Origin: Mytilus trossulus
Taxonomy: Eukaryota > Mollusca > Bivalvia > Mytilida > Mytilidae
Length of the DNA stretch: 64,000 nt
Direction of reading: 5' to 3'
NCBI RefSeq assembly: GCF_036588685.1
Contig: NC_086374.1
Location: forward strand, 76,630,457-76,694,456
Shown: one piece after another, positions 1 to 11,588 of the stretch
Layout: every line of letters begins with the position of its first letter
Numbering within the stretch: position 1 is the first letter of the stretch
Notes under the pieces: model-generated
Seen by the model: only the letters and a program-made list of their open reading frames with translations
The model's database searches: none
Told to the model about the DNA's origin: nothing
Program-made: the position numbers and the translations under genes

Positions 1-478
1 GACATGCTCAACTACAGAAAATATGGAGAGGAGGATTTTAAAAGTTTTATCAGTTGTGTAGTTCTTAAAAATAAAAAAGTTCCTAGAAAAAGAAGAAACC
101 TTAACATTTTCTACAATCATTACAAAAAACAACCAAGAACAAAAAAAAGAACTACATGTACAAGACGATAAAACTGTTATTCATTAATTCCGAAAGCGAT
201 TGGCTTATTCAAAAACATTAGAAAAGCCTGTGGCAGAATTGCATCAACTTAATAAACTGCCTCGAGCTATATATACTGCCGATGAGCTACCAATTAAAGG
301 TGAAAAATCTGGTGTTGTAAACCTCTTCAAATCTCTCTTCTCTTCTTCATACACAGACAGCCTTTCCTTTACAAATTCTAACACAACTGTTGTTCTGCCA
401 CTAAGTAATGTAACTAATGCAGACAGTTTAAACCATTTTATTCATCAATGTAGACTGAACAAGATAGAGTGGTGAAGA
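1..478 (+). other. unassigned AT-rich stretch with a short ORF
   Basis: Two short open stretches lie here: about 57 codons from the window edge to a stop near 171, rich in Lys/Arg, and about 95 codons ending in TGA at 476-478. The second has no ATG start; its first start-like codon is TTG at 200. It shows no domain, signal peptide or splice signal that I recognise. It could be a decayed transposon ORF or chance. I do not assign a function. Confidence 0.3.
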
Positions 479-1169
479 GCTACAAAGAAAGTAAAAACTA
501 CTTATAAAAAATGTTAATACAAAATACAATACAAAAACATGATCATAACAGCCATATCAAGTTGTTATATGAAACTACCAAAAAATTATAAATTACAATT
601 ATGACAGGAAATGCGTTCCATACATTTTTCACACGAAAAAAGGGGGTATAGAATAAACAACTGAAAACCCGAAAAAATGGGAATCTCAGGTCTAGGGAAT
701 TACAAAAAGGGAAAAAGGTAAGTATTAACCACGTAAGTATCATACCAGGTAAGTATTGTTTACAAAACAATGTATTTTGATTGTCAAACCGACATACCAT
801 ACAACGACATAAAAATTGCAAAATGCAAGAAAATAATCATTAAACTTGTATCAAAAATTACTTGAACAGTATCATAAACTCATATTATAGTAAATAAAAA
901 GGTTCTTACATTGTGGTCAGCCAAAGCTTATGGAAATTCCTAGATAAATTGTCCGAGATAGTTTGTCATCACATGGATTGATGTAAAAGTTCGATAACTC
1001 TGATTAAACCTACGATAAGCTTTCAGTGACATAAAATTGAAACATAGTAATACACAAAATATTAAATCAACAAAATTCGATCTAATTAATAAACTGGTGA
1101 AGAATGTTTACACAATAACACCAGATTTTATGATAAGCATTGTATACTGAATAGTTCTAATAATGTTAC

Positions 1170-1190
1170 TTTACACTCCCCGTCTGATAT
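1170..1190 (-). other. possible polypurine tract and start of 3' LTR of the BEL/Pao element
   Basis: Just downstream of the integrase stop (minus strand) a short purine run reading ACGGGGAG is followed directly by TGTAAAG. This is the layout expected where plus-strand priming leads into an LTR beginning with TG. I could not find a matching direct repeat upstream of gag (7,500-8,100), so the LTR call rests on this junction alone. The stretch 540-1,170 would then be LTR or flank; it has no convincing gene. Confidence 0.3.
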
Positions 1191-1246
1191 CAGTCTTCTG
1201 GATATCACTATAACTAAATAAATCTTTGAACAAATACAATTTATGT

Positions 1247-1474
1247 TTAAAGTTCAACACATTGTTCTCGATCAGAGACAAGAAGAACAAGTTCTGTAAT
1301 TGGTCGCACATAAACTGTTGGTTTGCCATCTCTAATCACACGTAGTTCTGTTTTTCTCACTTTTCCATCATCACTCGCGAATGCACGAATTACTAGTCCA
1401 AGAGGCCATACATTACGAATTAGAGTTTTGTCTCTCAATAAAACGACATCTCCTTCCTTTATGTTTGGAACATC
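1247..1474 (-). pseudogene. BEL/Pao integrase C-terminal domain (DUF5641), separated remnant
   Basis: The minus-strand frame ending at 1247 contains GDVVLLRD, then a basic, valine-rich stretch ending in a VRPITELVLL tail. This is the pattern of DUF5641, the domain that closes the pol polyprotein of BEL/Pao retrotransposons. The first half of the same domain (WKRVMVLSDMFWSRWRKEYL) lies about 690 bp upstream at the end of the pol frame. The two halves belong together and were parted by the repeat at 1475-2160. The upstream residues of this open frame come from the inserted repeat and are not pol. Confidence 0.8.
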
Positions 1475-2160
1475 CTTTTGTATGCACATTGAACGACAAA
1501 TTTGTGTGACGTATATAATTTTTCTGACGTCGGACACTCAAGTAGATCCATGTGTTCGTGGATAGGTTTTTGTGTCCTGTTAAATTGTTTCTTTTTTTAA
1601 AAGTTTTGGATTCTCATAAATTCTATGTATAACTTTTGGACTAGTTTGATTTCTGTAATTTATTCTTACATACTTTTGATTTTTTAACCCTGTCTGCGCT
1701 CATTGCCTATGTAAAATTTAAAATTGTTTATAATCCAGGTACTTTTGATAACTATTGTATGCACATTGAACGACAAATTTATGTGACGTATATAATTTTT
1801 CTGACGTCAGACACTCAAATCAATCCATGTGTTCGTCGATAGTAGATGTTGTTGTGTCCTGTTAAATTGTTATACGATGATGACTGATGTTCCCATATTT
1901 TGACTATTTTATTGATTGTGACCGTTTATTTAACGCATCATGTAAATGTAACGGAATTTGATGAGACTGTTATTAAAGTGAGAGGGTTAGCGCTATAGAA
2001 CCAGGTTTAATCCACAATTTTCTACATTTGAAAATGCCTGTACCAAGTCAGGAATATGACAGTTCTTGTCCATTCGTTTTTGATGCGTTTTGTTTTTTGA
2101 TTTTGCCATGTGATTATGGACTTTCCAAATTGATTTTCCTCTGAGTTCAGTATTTTTGTG
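1475..2160. mobile_element. dispersed mussel-type repeat inserted in the BEL integrase
   Basis: This block interrupts the DUF5641 domain. It holds two ~110-bp direct repeats (about 1477-1590 and 1755-1875), both starting 'tgtatgcacattgaacgac' and running to 'gtgtcctgttaaattgtt'. Between them a segment ends in 'ggtacttttgataactat', the same tail as the repeat at 33,486-33,693. The rest, to 'gtgattttactttttg', matches a repeat I recall as abundant in Mytilus. No transposase is present. The target duplication is not clear. Confidence 0.6.
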
Positions 2161-5100
2161 ATTTTACTTTTTGCCATTTTCTCCTTGACTGAAGATTGTT
2201 CAGATACTCTTTGCGCCACCTTGACCAAAACATGTCAGAAAGAACCATAACACGCTTCCATTCGGCACGAAGAAGATCCTTTGTGTCAAATTCTCCAATG
2301 TAATCGGTTTCGATTGTAGATTTTGTCTTTTGAGTAAGAAGAACTGCCGGTGAAAGTATAAACGGATTATCAGTGTCAGAAGAAACCGGAACTATCGGTC
2401 TATGATTCACTATACTCGCTACTTCAGCCATGAAGGTAACTAAAACATCATGAGTTAGAAATTTTGTGTTTGAATCTGTAAGAATTGAGTCCAAAATCCT
2501 TCTTGTTACGCCTATTAATCGTTCCCACGCTCCTCCCATGTGCGAGGAGTGGGGAGGGTTGAAAATCCAAATCGTCCTCGTTTCATGCATAAATGTTTTA
2601 ACTTTGTCATCTTCAACGTTAATTGCCTCGATGTGTAAAGGATCCACTGCACCTATAAAATTGGTACCGCGATCTGATCTAAAAACACTCACTTTTCCTC
2701 TGATTGCAATGAATCTGCGTAAGGCGTTGATGAAAGCACTCGAAGACATCTCTTCAACTATTTCTATATGTATTGCACGTGTCGGAAGACATGTAAAAAG
2801 TATAGCCCACCTTTTAGAATTTGAACAGCCACCACGAGTCCTGCGATGAATAACAGACCAAGGACCAAATGCATCGACCCCCACATTAGTAAATGGCGGA
2901 GTGGGTTCAATTCTGTCTGTAGGGAGGTCAGCCATCTTTTGAACCTCCAAACAACCTCTGAGTCTACGACACGGGACGCAATGGTGTATAACAGATGATA
3001 CGAGACGTTTCGAGCCTGTAATCCAGTAACCCTCTGCACGAATGGCACCTTCTGTAAAATGTCGTCCTTGGTGCTTGACTTGGGCATGAAAATGTTGCAC
3101 TAGTAATTTTGACACATGACATTTTCCTGGAAGAATGAGTGGATTTCTTTCTTGGTATGGCAGATTTGATTTATTGAGTCTTCCACCAACACGCAAAATG
3201 CTTTCACTATCCAGAAATGGATCTAAAGATATAATACTACTGTTTTTCCTAAGATTTTGTCCATTTACTATGCAGTCTATTTCTGAACTATAAGCTTCAC
3301 TTTGTATTGTCTTAATTATAAATATTTCTGACTCATTGAGCGACTTATCTACATCGATATCTTGTAAGGTAACCTTTTTGATTCTCGACTGAATGAATCG
3401 TTGTAAAACGGCTATTCCATTTACTAGTGACTTCCATGATGAAAAATTTAGAAATCGTTCAGATCCAATAGAATGGCTGTCTTCAATTGTAGTCTTTGTA
3501 ACTGTCACAATAGGTCGTACTTCTTTATCTAAATCTGGATTGACTAGTGTCGTTAGAGTTGCAGTAGATGCAGAAGCTTGTAGTTCTCCACTTAGAAACT
3601 TAGTTGGTCCTTGCAGTCAACAACTAGAACCAATATCTTCTGACGAAACTGACCTTGTAGCTTGATCTGCAGGATTGACTGATGTTGGAACGTAATTCCA
3701 TTGTTCTGGGACCGTTGACTTACGTATGCGTTCGATTCTATGTTCCACATAAACATAAAAGCGACGTGTCTGGTTATAAATATATCCCAGGACCACCTTG
3801 CTGTCGGTGTTAAACTTAACAACATCGAAAGTCTCATCAAAGTTCTCAACAACTGTCTTTGATACGTCAACTGCCAAAACAGCTGCACACAGCTCTAACC
3901 TCGGTATAGTGTGTCCATGGTGAGGTGCGACTTTCGCCTTTCCTAAAATGAATCCAGTTTCAGTGTTGCCATCAGGTTTGATTGTTTGTAAGTATGATAC
4001 CGCTGCAATAGCCTTTTCAGATGCGTCAGCAAAGACATGAAGTTCGAAGGTAGGTGTTTTACTTAATGAAGAACTTACATACATGCGTGGAATTGTAATG
4101 TTCTGACGTGCACTAAGCGAATTTCTCCAAGTTTCCCATTTCAATTTGCTGTGTTCCGGCAGGGGTTCGTCCCAATCAACAGATTGCGCCATAAGCTCTC
4201 GCAGTATAATTTTACCTTCAACTATGACTGGAGCAACAAAGCCCAGCGGGTCAAATAGACTGTTAAGTGTAGATAATACACCACGGCGTGTAAAAGGTTT
4301 GCTTTCTTCAGAAATTCGATAGGTAAAACAGTCTGTAGCTAGGTCCCAATACAACCCTAAACTCCTCTGTAGTGGAACACTATCTGAATCAAAGTCTATG
4401 CTCTTCAAGTCTTGCGCAAGATCTTCATGTGGAAGAGCGGACATTACTTCATCACTATTTGATGCGAACTTATGAAGGCGTATATTTCCTTCCTCCAATA
4501 AGGTTTTCTGAGTTCGTGTTAGCAGATCTATCATGTCCTGACTGCTATCTAATGATATCAGTCCATCGTCAACATAAAAGTGTCTCTGAATAAAATCTCT
4601 AACATCTAGTTCAGCCAAATTTGAGCACTTTCGTAGTCCATATGTTGCAACCGCTGGCGAGGGGCTATTTCCGAATACGTGTACGGTCATTCTAAAGGCT
4701 ACTAGCTGTTTATCAAGGTCGTTGTCTTCGTGCCATAGGAAACGAAGAAAGTCTCTATGCTTCTCATCAACAGAAAATGAATAGAACATCTGCTGAACGT
4801 CAGCTGAGGCAGCAATACGATTCTTTCTGAAGCGCATGAGGACGCTCAGAAGAGAATTATTTAGATCCGGTCCTTGTAGTAATACCTTGTTGAGTGACAC
4901 ATCTCCAAATTTGGCAGAGGAATCAAAAACACAACGGATCTTTCCAGGTTTCTTTGGGTGATAGATACCAAAGACAGGTAGGTACCACGATTCTGCTCCT
5001 TCGTCAAGTTTTGGTGCTATTTCTGCATGATTGTTTTGTATAAGATTGTGCATAAATTCTAAAAAGTGTTCACGTTTTTCTTTATTAGACTGAAGACTTC

Positions 5101-6382
5101 TATCAAGTGTTTTAGCACGACGTAAAGCCATAGGAAAATTGTTTGGTAATCGTTCCCTATTAGGTTTAAAGGGTAAAGGTGCGCACCAATTTCCATTTTC
5201 ATTCTTGTGGAAATCCTTCTCCATTATATCAAGAAATATTTTGTCTTCTATAGACTTTCCAGGTGTGTCATCGAACTCAGTTCGATCAAATACACCGTCT
5301 CCCAGTTTTGTTTCAAGGTCAAAGTCAGTATTATCAAGTTTGTTTTGAGTTTTCAGCAATTCTCGTACACTGATTACATTTGGACACGGTTTTAAGAGTG
5401 ACGGGCGTCCACCTGCTTGTATGTATGTCTTGTAAGACTTGACAGAGTCTGTGACATGTCTATTTCCAATACAAACATCTCCGATTATAACCCAACCCAA
5501 AGCTAATCTTTGTGCATATGGAGAATGAGCTGGTCCGATTCGTTGTTCAATTATATGATGAGCTTCTAGAAGGTCTCGTCCTATCAATAAAAGAATACTA
5601 GTATCTGCATTTTCGTCTAAAGGTTCAAGTTCATGTGAAATGCTACGAAGATGATCGTGATAATTAGCTACGTCTGGAGTCGGAATCTCATCGCGATTAT
5701 TTGGTATCTCCTTACATTCTATGACTGTTGGCAATTGCATTTTTGTTGACCCATCTAAAGATTCGAGTAACAATCCTGATACACGTCGACCATTCATTCT
5801 TGTCCGACCCGAGCAACTCATTAATGTATACTCCTCTGGTTTACATACAATGTCAAATGAATCAAACAGTTCTTTTCTACCCAAAGACCTATTGCTTTGT
5901 TCGTCTAATATAATGTAAGTCTTGATGCGTTTGGATGGATCATCTTCATGCGAAACAAATACCGGAAGTATCTTTGCACATGACTTTCCAGAAAATTTAC
6001 CATTACATATGTCCATGCAATACGCCTTAACAACTTTGCTTGCGTCTTCAGATTGCTCCCCGCCATGGGGTTCCAAAGGTTGCATTTTCTGTTGTCCGTA
6101 AATATGCATTCCTGAACTATGAGTAGAGCTGTCACACTCCTTACATTGAACAGTTTCATGACAATTGCGACTGAGGTGATCTTTCGAGTTGATGAACTTG
6201 AAGCATATACCGTTTTCCTTGATTATCTTACGGCGGTCCTCTATAGACTTGGATAAAAACGACCTGCAATCATTTAACGAATGATTAGTCTTATGAATAG
6301 CACATTTAAGCTTAATTGGTTTAATGCCCTCTGTGGAAGTAGCAATTTCTGTCTTACTAACATTTATGTTTCTCGTGCTCAA
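2147..6382 (-). pseudogene. pol: BEL/Pao retrotransposon pol: zinc knuckle, protease, RT, RNase H, integrase
   Basis: This is one reading frame interrupted by a single in-frame TGA at 3617-3619, in a position where this family has Trp. Domains in order: Cys/His knuckle region (residues ~27-88), DUF1758-type aspartic protease with ILDEQSNRS (~158), reverse transcriptase with the YVDD catalytic box (~603-606), and the Peptidase_A17/RNase H region with FADAS and FNTDSK. After the stop come an HHCC zinc-binding segment and an rve integrase core with its catalytic residues (VDAFGPW, RSDRGTNF, GGAWERL). The frame ends inside DUF5641 because of the insertion at 1475-2160. One knuckle Cys is replaced (CFKFI). 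No ATG opens the frame; it overlaps the end of gag, so it was probably expressed as a gag-pol fusion. The element is decayed but recent enough to keep the motifs. Confidence 0.9.
3617..3619 (-). other. premature opal stop in BEL/Pao pol
   Basis: The pol frame reads ...SSC-stop-LQGPTKFL. The same frame stays open for 36 codons into the integrase segment beginning near 3508. In related Pao elements this position is usually Trp (TGG). A single G-to-A change explains it, so this is a point mutation and not a frameshift. Confidence 0.8.
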
Positions 6383-7485
6383 GCGTGGTCTCTGAGATGA
6401 ACGTCCGGATTCTTAATCCCGTGATTGTGGTGAATTGTTGTTCTGATCAGTTTCAAATTTGAATCCTGGGTCATTGTACTTACTAGCCTGATCGGATATG
6501 AATTCAACAAAAAACGAAAATCGCGGAAAGGAACATGCTTTGACTTCTTGTAGTTTGTTGCTTTATCCCTCCACTTATATTGTAGCGACTGTGGCAATTT
6601 ACTCATTATCGGGTTGATTCCTACTGAAGAGTCGAAGTAACTTAGAAGCTTCTCATATACAGGATTCTCTTTAATTGACAATATTTCCGAAAGAACATCT
6701 TGTAAATCATATAATCGTTTCACTTCTCTAAATGTTACTTTAGGAAATTCATTGATCTTTGTCTTCAGTGACGTTTCTATCATTTCCGGGCTACCAAAAC
6801 GTTCTTCTAGCCTTTGCCATATCTTTCGTAATCCTATCGACGGATCATTTAAGTTTGATGTCCGGATGCTTTGTCCAAACTTTGATGAATCGGGTCCAAG
6901 CCACTTAATTAAAAGTTCACTTTCCTCAATAGCAGTCACTTCAAGTTCCTTTGTAATAGCTTTAAAACCGGATTTCCAAAGTGCATACGATTCTGGACGA
7001 TCATTGAAACGGTTAAATCTTGACATCAAAAGATCTTTCTTCAATAGAAAGCGTGAAAATTCGCTCAAACTGGGGTTGTTGTCAACATCTACGGGTTGAG
7101 AAAGAGACGTATGAATGTGGTCCAGTGTATCATTTCTACTCTGACGTGTAAGAGAAAAGTCATTCGTATCGTGATTTTCAACTGGCTCCGATACAGGTAT
7201 TTGATCCAGGTGTGCACTTGGGATAAATGGAGCACTAGTATGATCGCCCAAGTGAGTATTGCTGTGAACCGGATTATCACGGAAGTTCTGACTGTTAAAT
7301 GTAACATTTCTATGACTTTCGACGTACTGCCTAGTTCGATCTAACTCGTCTTGTTTAGGTATTCCTTGTAATGACTTGGCATCGTGCTGTGACTCATCGT
7401 CTTCCATAGCTGCTTTGTACTCTGCATATGCTACAGCTGCTTCTTTTTGCTTACTAAGAAATTCTAGATCTGCTTGAATGTCCAT
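6379..7485 (-). CDS. gag: BEL/Pao retrotransposon gag-like protein
   Basis: A 368-codon frame directly upstream of pol, overlapping it by four bases in another frame. The central part (residues ~140-340) has the DUF1759 pattern: FNRFNDRPESYALWKSGF, then a helical stretch with KIWQRLEERFGSP and KYKWRDKA-like motifs, as in the capsid-like region of BEL/Pao elements. The N-terminal third is polar and low in conservation. The open frame extends about 25 codons upstream of the Met at 7485 (to a TAA), including an NRLWKADAEIQRKQ stretch, so the true start may lie upstream or the 5' end is truncated. The product would form the particle that packages the element's RNA. Confidence 0.8.
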   Translation of the reverse strand: MDIQADLEFLSKQKEAAVAYAEYKAAMEDDESQHDAKSLQGIPKQDELDRTRQYVESHRNVTFNSQNFRDNPVHSNTHLGDHTSAPFIPSAHLDQIPVSEPVENHDTNDFSLTRQSRNDTLDHIHTSLSQPVDVDNNPSLSEFSRFLLKKDLLMSRFNRFNDRPESYALWKSGFKAITKELEVTAIEESELLIKWLGPDSSKFGQSIRTSNLNDPSIGLRKIWQRLEERFGSPEMIETSLKTKINEFPKVTFREVKRLYDLQDVLSEILSIKENPVYEKLLSYFDSSVGINPIMSKLPQSLQYKWRDKATNYKKSKHVPFRDFRFLLNSYPIRLVSTMTQDSNLKLIRTTIHHNHGIKNPDVHLRDHA

Positions 7486-7561
7486 CTGTTTTCGCTGTAT
7501 TTCGGCATCTGCCTTCCATAGTCTGTTGTTATTTTGGTCAAAAATTATGTCCGTATTTATA

Positions 7562-8277
7562 CGGCCAAATTACACCAAAAAAAAGAATAGTCTGTCAAAA
7601 TGGCAACATAATGATCAGTATCTGAGAAAAATCAAGGTTTAATAGTAAACCGTTCTTACAAAACTACAAATGGCAGATTGCTCCTCGACATTCCAATGAC
7701 ATTTAGCGGTGTCTTTAGAGGACTTATGGACTTTAACGGTGCCACAGACATTAAATAAATTTAATGTGTTTCAATAATTCGAATGACTAAACAACTTTTC
7801 TTTGAAAAATGTAATCCATTTTGATTGTTCAAATGGTTCTTATATTTATTCAGGCTAAGTGTTAAATGCCCAAAGATGGAGAAGAAAATTGGAATCCCGT
7901 GAACAATTATTTCCAATGCATCTTTATGAAATATCCCCTGACTTAACACATGTGTATAATTTGGTGCAATTATTATCTGAATAAATGGACAAAATGTTTG
8001 TTTTACTTTGAAATATTCATAAATGTAAGGAAAGGCTATGCGCAAACGTAAACTTAACATCCCTAAATGCGCGCAAATCTAAAGCGACACCAGAAACGTT
8101 TACCATATTCTTTATAATATGTCTGGTTTACCCGAATATTTTTTTTCTTAATTTCTCGTTTGTTCGGATGAACTTTCAATGCACATGTGAACATCTTTCC
8201 ATGACTTTGGTAAATTTTTAAAAGTTAAAATAGAAAAAGTCCTTTAGCAAAACCTATTTACTGGTAGGTTATGTTTG
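7562..8277. other. intergenic stretch between two retroelements
   Basis: This lies between the BEL gag leader and the LINE 3' end. Near 7705-7755 it carries a short 'ggactttaacggtgccaca' stretch also found at the end of the minisatellite at 36,570-36,800. I see no gene, no LTR-like direct repeat to the region below 1,175, and no RNA gene. Confidence 0.4.
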
Positions 8278-8398
8278 TGAATGAATGAATTTTATTTCTC
8301 ATTAACTACAAGTTACATAGTTACAGAGAATATATAAACAATTACATTAAGTATTGATGCACATGTGAACAATACAAACATAAACATTAAATTACAAA

Positions 8399-8717
8399 CT
8401 AACCAGGAGGAGTGACCCTCTCATTTATAATTTTTATAAATCTACAAAGTTTTTCAAGATCAATATGATTAATAGAGCTCATTAATTGTTGATATTTATA
8501 AATATTTGGACGAAAAGTACAATAGTATGGTAACAACCTCTTTCTTTCTTGAGTAAGAGCATTACATGGCATAACATAATGATATTCATCACCTACGTCA
8601 CTTGATTCGCAAAGATGGCACAACCTATCATTTCTTGAGTAAGAGCATTACATGGCATAACATAATGATATTCATCACCTACGTCACTTGATTCGCAAAG
8701 ATGGCACAACCTATCAT
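8399..8717 (-). pseudogene. LINE ORF2 C-terminus with an 86-bp tandem duplication
   Basis: The LINE ORF2 tail has the Cys/His motif CHLCESSDVGDEYHYVMPC, typical of the zinc-binding end of LINE reverse transcriptases, followed by ~50 residues and a stop at 8399. The motif is present twice because an 86-bp segment (about 8546-8631) is repeated directly (about 8632-8717). As 86 is not a multiple of three, the duplication shifts the frame, so the upstream RT frame ends early and the true tail continues in another frame. Confidence 0.8.
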
Positions 8718-9660
8718 TTCTTGATATGTTATTCCACCTTCCCGTCTCGATAGTTAATCGGTGACTTCCACATCTAAATTTACACAATAAAAATTGATTA
8801 TATATTGACAATTTGGAAAAATAGCTTTCTAATTTAATATCAGTTTTAAAAATTCTATAACATAAGCATTTAGGAGTACTGTTAATTTCGCTTAGGCAAT
8901 TCTGCAAAAACTGGTCTTTAATTTTCAACTCAATACTTTTGATTACCCATGTATCTAACATTTGATTCGACCAGATATTTGACATTCCACAGGTATCAAA
9001 AACAGTTTTTACAAATGATATCCATTTACAGTTAAGACCATAGTTATGAAAATTAATATACAATAGTTTATATAAAAGACATGAAATTTTACTTTCTTTA
9101 CAACATAGTAATCTACATAAGAAACTAACCATACGAACTTTGGCATTAACAATTACAGGATATCTACTCAATTCCGCATAGACAAAAAAGCTAGGTGTAC
9201 TCTGTTTTAAATGTAGAACAAGCTTAAAAAAAATTAAATGTACACGTTCTATCAATTCAAAATTTTCAAATCCCCAAATTTCCGAACCATAAAGAAGAAT
9301 AGGTAAAACTATCTTATCAAACATGTATAACTGACATTCTATAGTCAAACTGTTTTGCCTACACTTGCATTGCTTTTGTAGCTTGTTCACAATATATTTT
9401 CGGGTCTTTAAAAAAGAACCACTTCTAGCAAAAAATATACCGAGGTATTTGTACTCAGTTACAATTTCTAATTCTCTATTCTGTATAACAAATCTAATAT
9501 TTTTGGGTTGTCTCCCTTTGGAGAATATAAGAACTTTTGTCTTGTTAACATTTATTTTGAGTTGCCATTTTTCACAATAATCATCAAATTCGTTTAACAT
9601 GTTTTGTAAATCTTCACTAGTCTCGGAAAACATCACAGTGTTATCCGCATATAATAACAT
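8593..9660 (-). pseudogene. LINE ORF2, second half of reverse transcriptase and thumb/tail
   Basis: The frame opens with the catalytic box of the reverse transcriptase. It reads YADN, not YADD, so the second metal-binding Asp is lost. It is followed by the usual helix and KINVNKTKVLIFSKGR, the RT thumb and a LYGSEIWG stretch, then the Cys/His tail. It is separated from the first half (9736-10302) by a frame break at an A8 run (9738-9745). The Asn substitution alone should abolish polymerase activity. The length (about 340 codons) fits the second half of a LINE RT. Confidence 0.85.
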
Positions 9661-9735
9661 AAATATTTTAAAAAATACTGTTAACTCGTGTTCGAGGTCA
9701 TCACTAATAGAATTTACACCAAGTACATATTTGCC

Positions 9736-10297
9736 TTAAAAAAAATGTTGTAAATCATTTAAAAATATTGCAAACAGAGCAGGGGAAAGATTTTCTCCCT
9801 GTCTTACACCCATTTCACAAGTAAATAACTCTGATTTCTCACCATTAAATATAATGCGTGATTTTACATTTTCGTACATATTTTGTATAATACGGAAAAA
9901 TTTGCCTTTTATATTATTCTCTAAAAGTTTGAATAATAAAAAATTTCTTTGTATAAAATCAAAGGCCTTTTCAAAATCGACAAAGGCACAGTAAAGTTCC
10001 TTCTTTCTTAATCTAAGTAACTCGAATAGTGCATATACTGAAAATAAATGATCAGTAGTTGAGTATCCATGTCTGAAACCTGCTTTATTTTCTAGTAAAA
10101 TAGAGTACTCATCAAGATAATCACACAATCTAGTGTTTAAAATAGAAGTAAAAATCTTACCAAGACATGACAAAAGAGTGATAGGACGGTAATTATGTGG
10201 TTCGGCAGCGCTACCTTTGTTCTTAAAGACTGGTATGACATTACCTATAATCCATGCCTCGGGTAAAATACCCGAATCAAAAATAATATTAAATATA
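9736..10297 (-). pseudogene. LINE ORF2, reverse transcriptase fingers and palm
   Basis: Recognisable RT motifs in order: NYRPITLLSCLGKIFTS, GFRHGYSTTDH, the motif A region FVDFEKAFD with its catalytic Asp, and GVRQGENLSPALFAIFLNDL. The upstream part of the same domain lies beyond the Tc1 insertion at 11,589-11,732. The frame ends at the A8 homopolymer at 9738-9745, where the continuing RT is one frame away. Confidence 0.85.
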
Positions 10298-11586
10298 CAC
10301 ATGGAAAAAAGTATTGCAACACCTTGATTTTTTTAAACTTGAAAAATCAGCTTCTTTTTTTGGATGGAATATAATAAAATATGTGTATAATATTATTGAA
10401 ACATAGTATATGATAACATGAGCATTGAAACGAACAAAAAATGTTTGAAAAAAAATAATTTATATAACCACAATTTTGATAACAAAATGAAGTGTTTTTT
10501 GTACAAAAAAATGCATTTTACAACTTTCACTGTAGTCGAACTTTACAATGTCAGACATTTCAAAATTAATCTTCAGAAGACTGTTCACATCATGGTTGAT
10601 CGTTATACGCCAAAGAATTAGTACTTTGTGCGCAGCCTCCATTCAAACGGATAACCGCATCTTAACGTCTTCTGATTCCTGCCATAAATCGACTAATTTG
10701 TTGCTAAGGTAGCAGCAACCATTTCTGATGAAGGGAATTGTTTATTTCATGTTGTGTTTGAACTGGGGTGTCCTTTCGCTGACTTTCCGCCCAATAGTGT
10801 CCCATATCAGCTCGATATGGTTCAAAGCCGGGCTACGATCGGGCCAAGGAAGATGAACCAAATTCCATTTGAACATTGGATCTTCCTCCACGATGCTAAT
10901 TTCCAACTTTGGCGAGCTCTGCACTACATTGGATACGGAAAACTGTAAGTCTGTTCGTTAGCAAAGGTCTCCGAAATGGTCTTATCGCACGGTAACCAGT
11001 AGCGATGAGTTGATCTCGAACAGTTCTTGTTAAAAGGCTATTGTATGGCCACCACTCTCTTTTCAGGATTGTCTTGTATGCAATGGGTTTCCTTCGGACC
11101 AACCTTCATTATGCTTGATTTTCTCTAGCAAATGGTATAGGGGGTCTTCATTATCTCGGAAGGTCTTTTACCGCGTTTATTGCCTGATTTTTATTCTCAA
11201 AACGACTATAGTGGAATGGTGATGACCAACAATGCGTGCAGTTATTACAGCGACATCCCTGCTTCTCTTATGCTGATAATCTGCCATTTTGCTGCAGTTA
11301 AGAGTTGTCAAGGACCCATTACAAGGTGTCAATCACATAATTTTAAAAACTTGGTTATTTAAAGTGTTGAAAACAATGAGGATAAAAACATCTGTTTTGC
11401 TGTTTACGGGTACAGTAGCTGCATGTGCAGATAAAAACTTATCGAGTCGATATTTATTGATTAAACTCAGGTGATACTTAAATAATGTTTAACTAGTTCT
11501 ATTTTACCAAATTATATCACAAAAAAATAATGAGTGTTTTTTTTATTTTTATTTTAATTTGGTGTTGCAATACTTTTTTCCAGGTG
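10298..11586 (-). mobile_element. Tc1/mariner-type element inserted in the LINE, internally deleted
   Basis: Both ends carry a 26-bp inverted repeat with one mismatch, ending in 'aagtattgcaacacc', flanked by TA on each side (10296-97 and 11587-88), the target duplication of Tc1/mariner elements. On the minus strand a helix-turn-helix remnant (about 10,900-11,300, including TRTVRDQLIATGYRAIR) is followed directly by the catalytic C-terminus (WPDRSPALNHIELIWDTIGR, 10,924-10,742). The middle of the transposase, with the first two catalytic Asp residues, is missing and the two remnants overlap in different frames. The element is non-autonomous. Its excision would rejoin the LINE RT frame on either side. 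Confidence 0.9.
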
Positions 11587-11588
11587 TA

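Noticed and set aside
540-1175. LTR pair for the BEL/Pao element
   Set aside because: I compared this stretch with 7,500-8,100 by eye and found no direct repeat, so only a possible 3' LTR start is noted.
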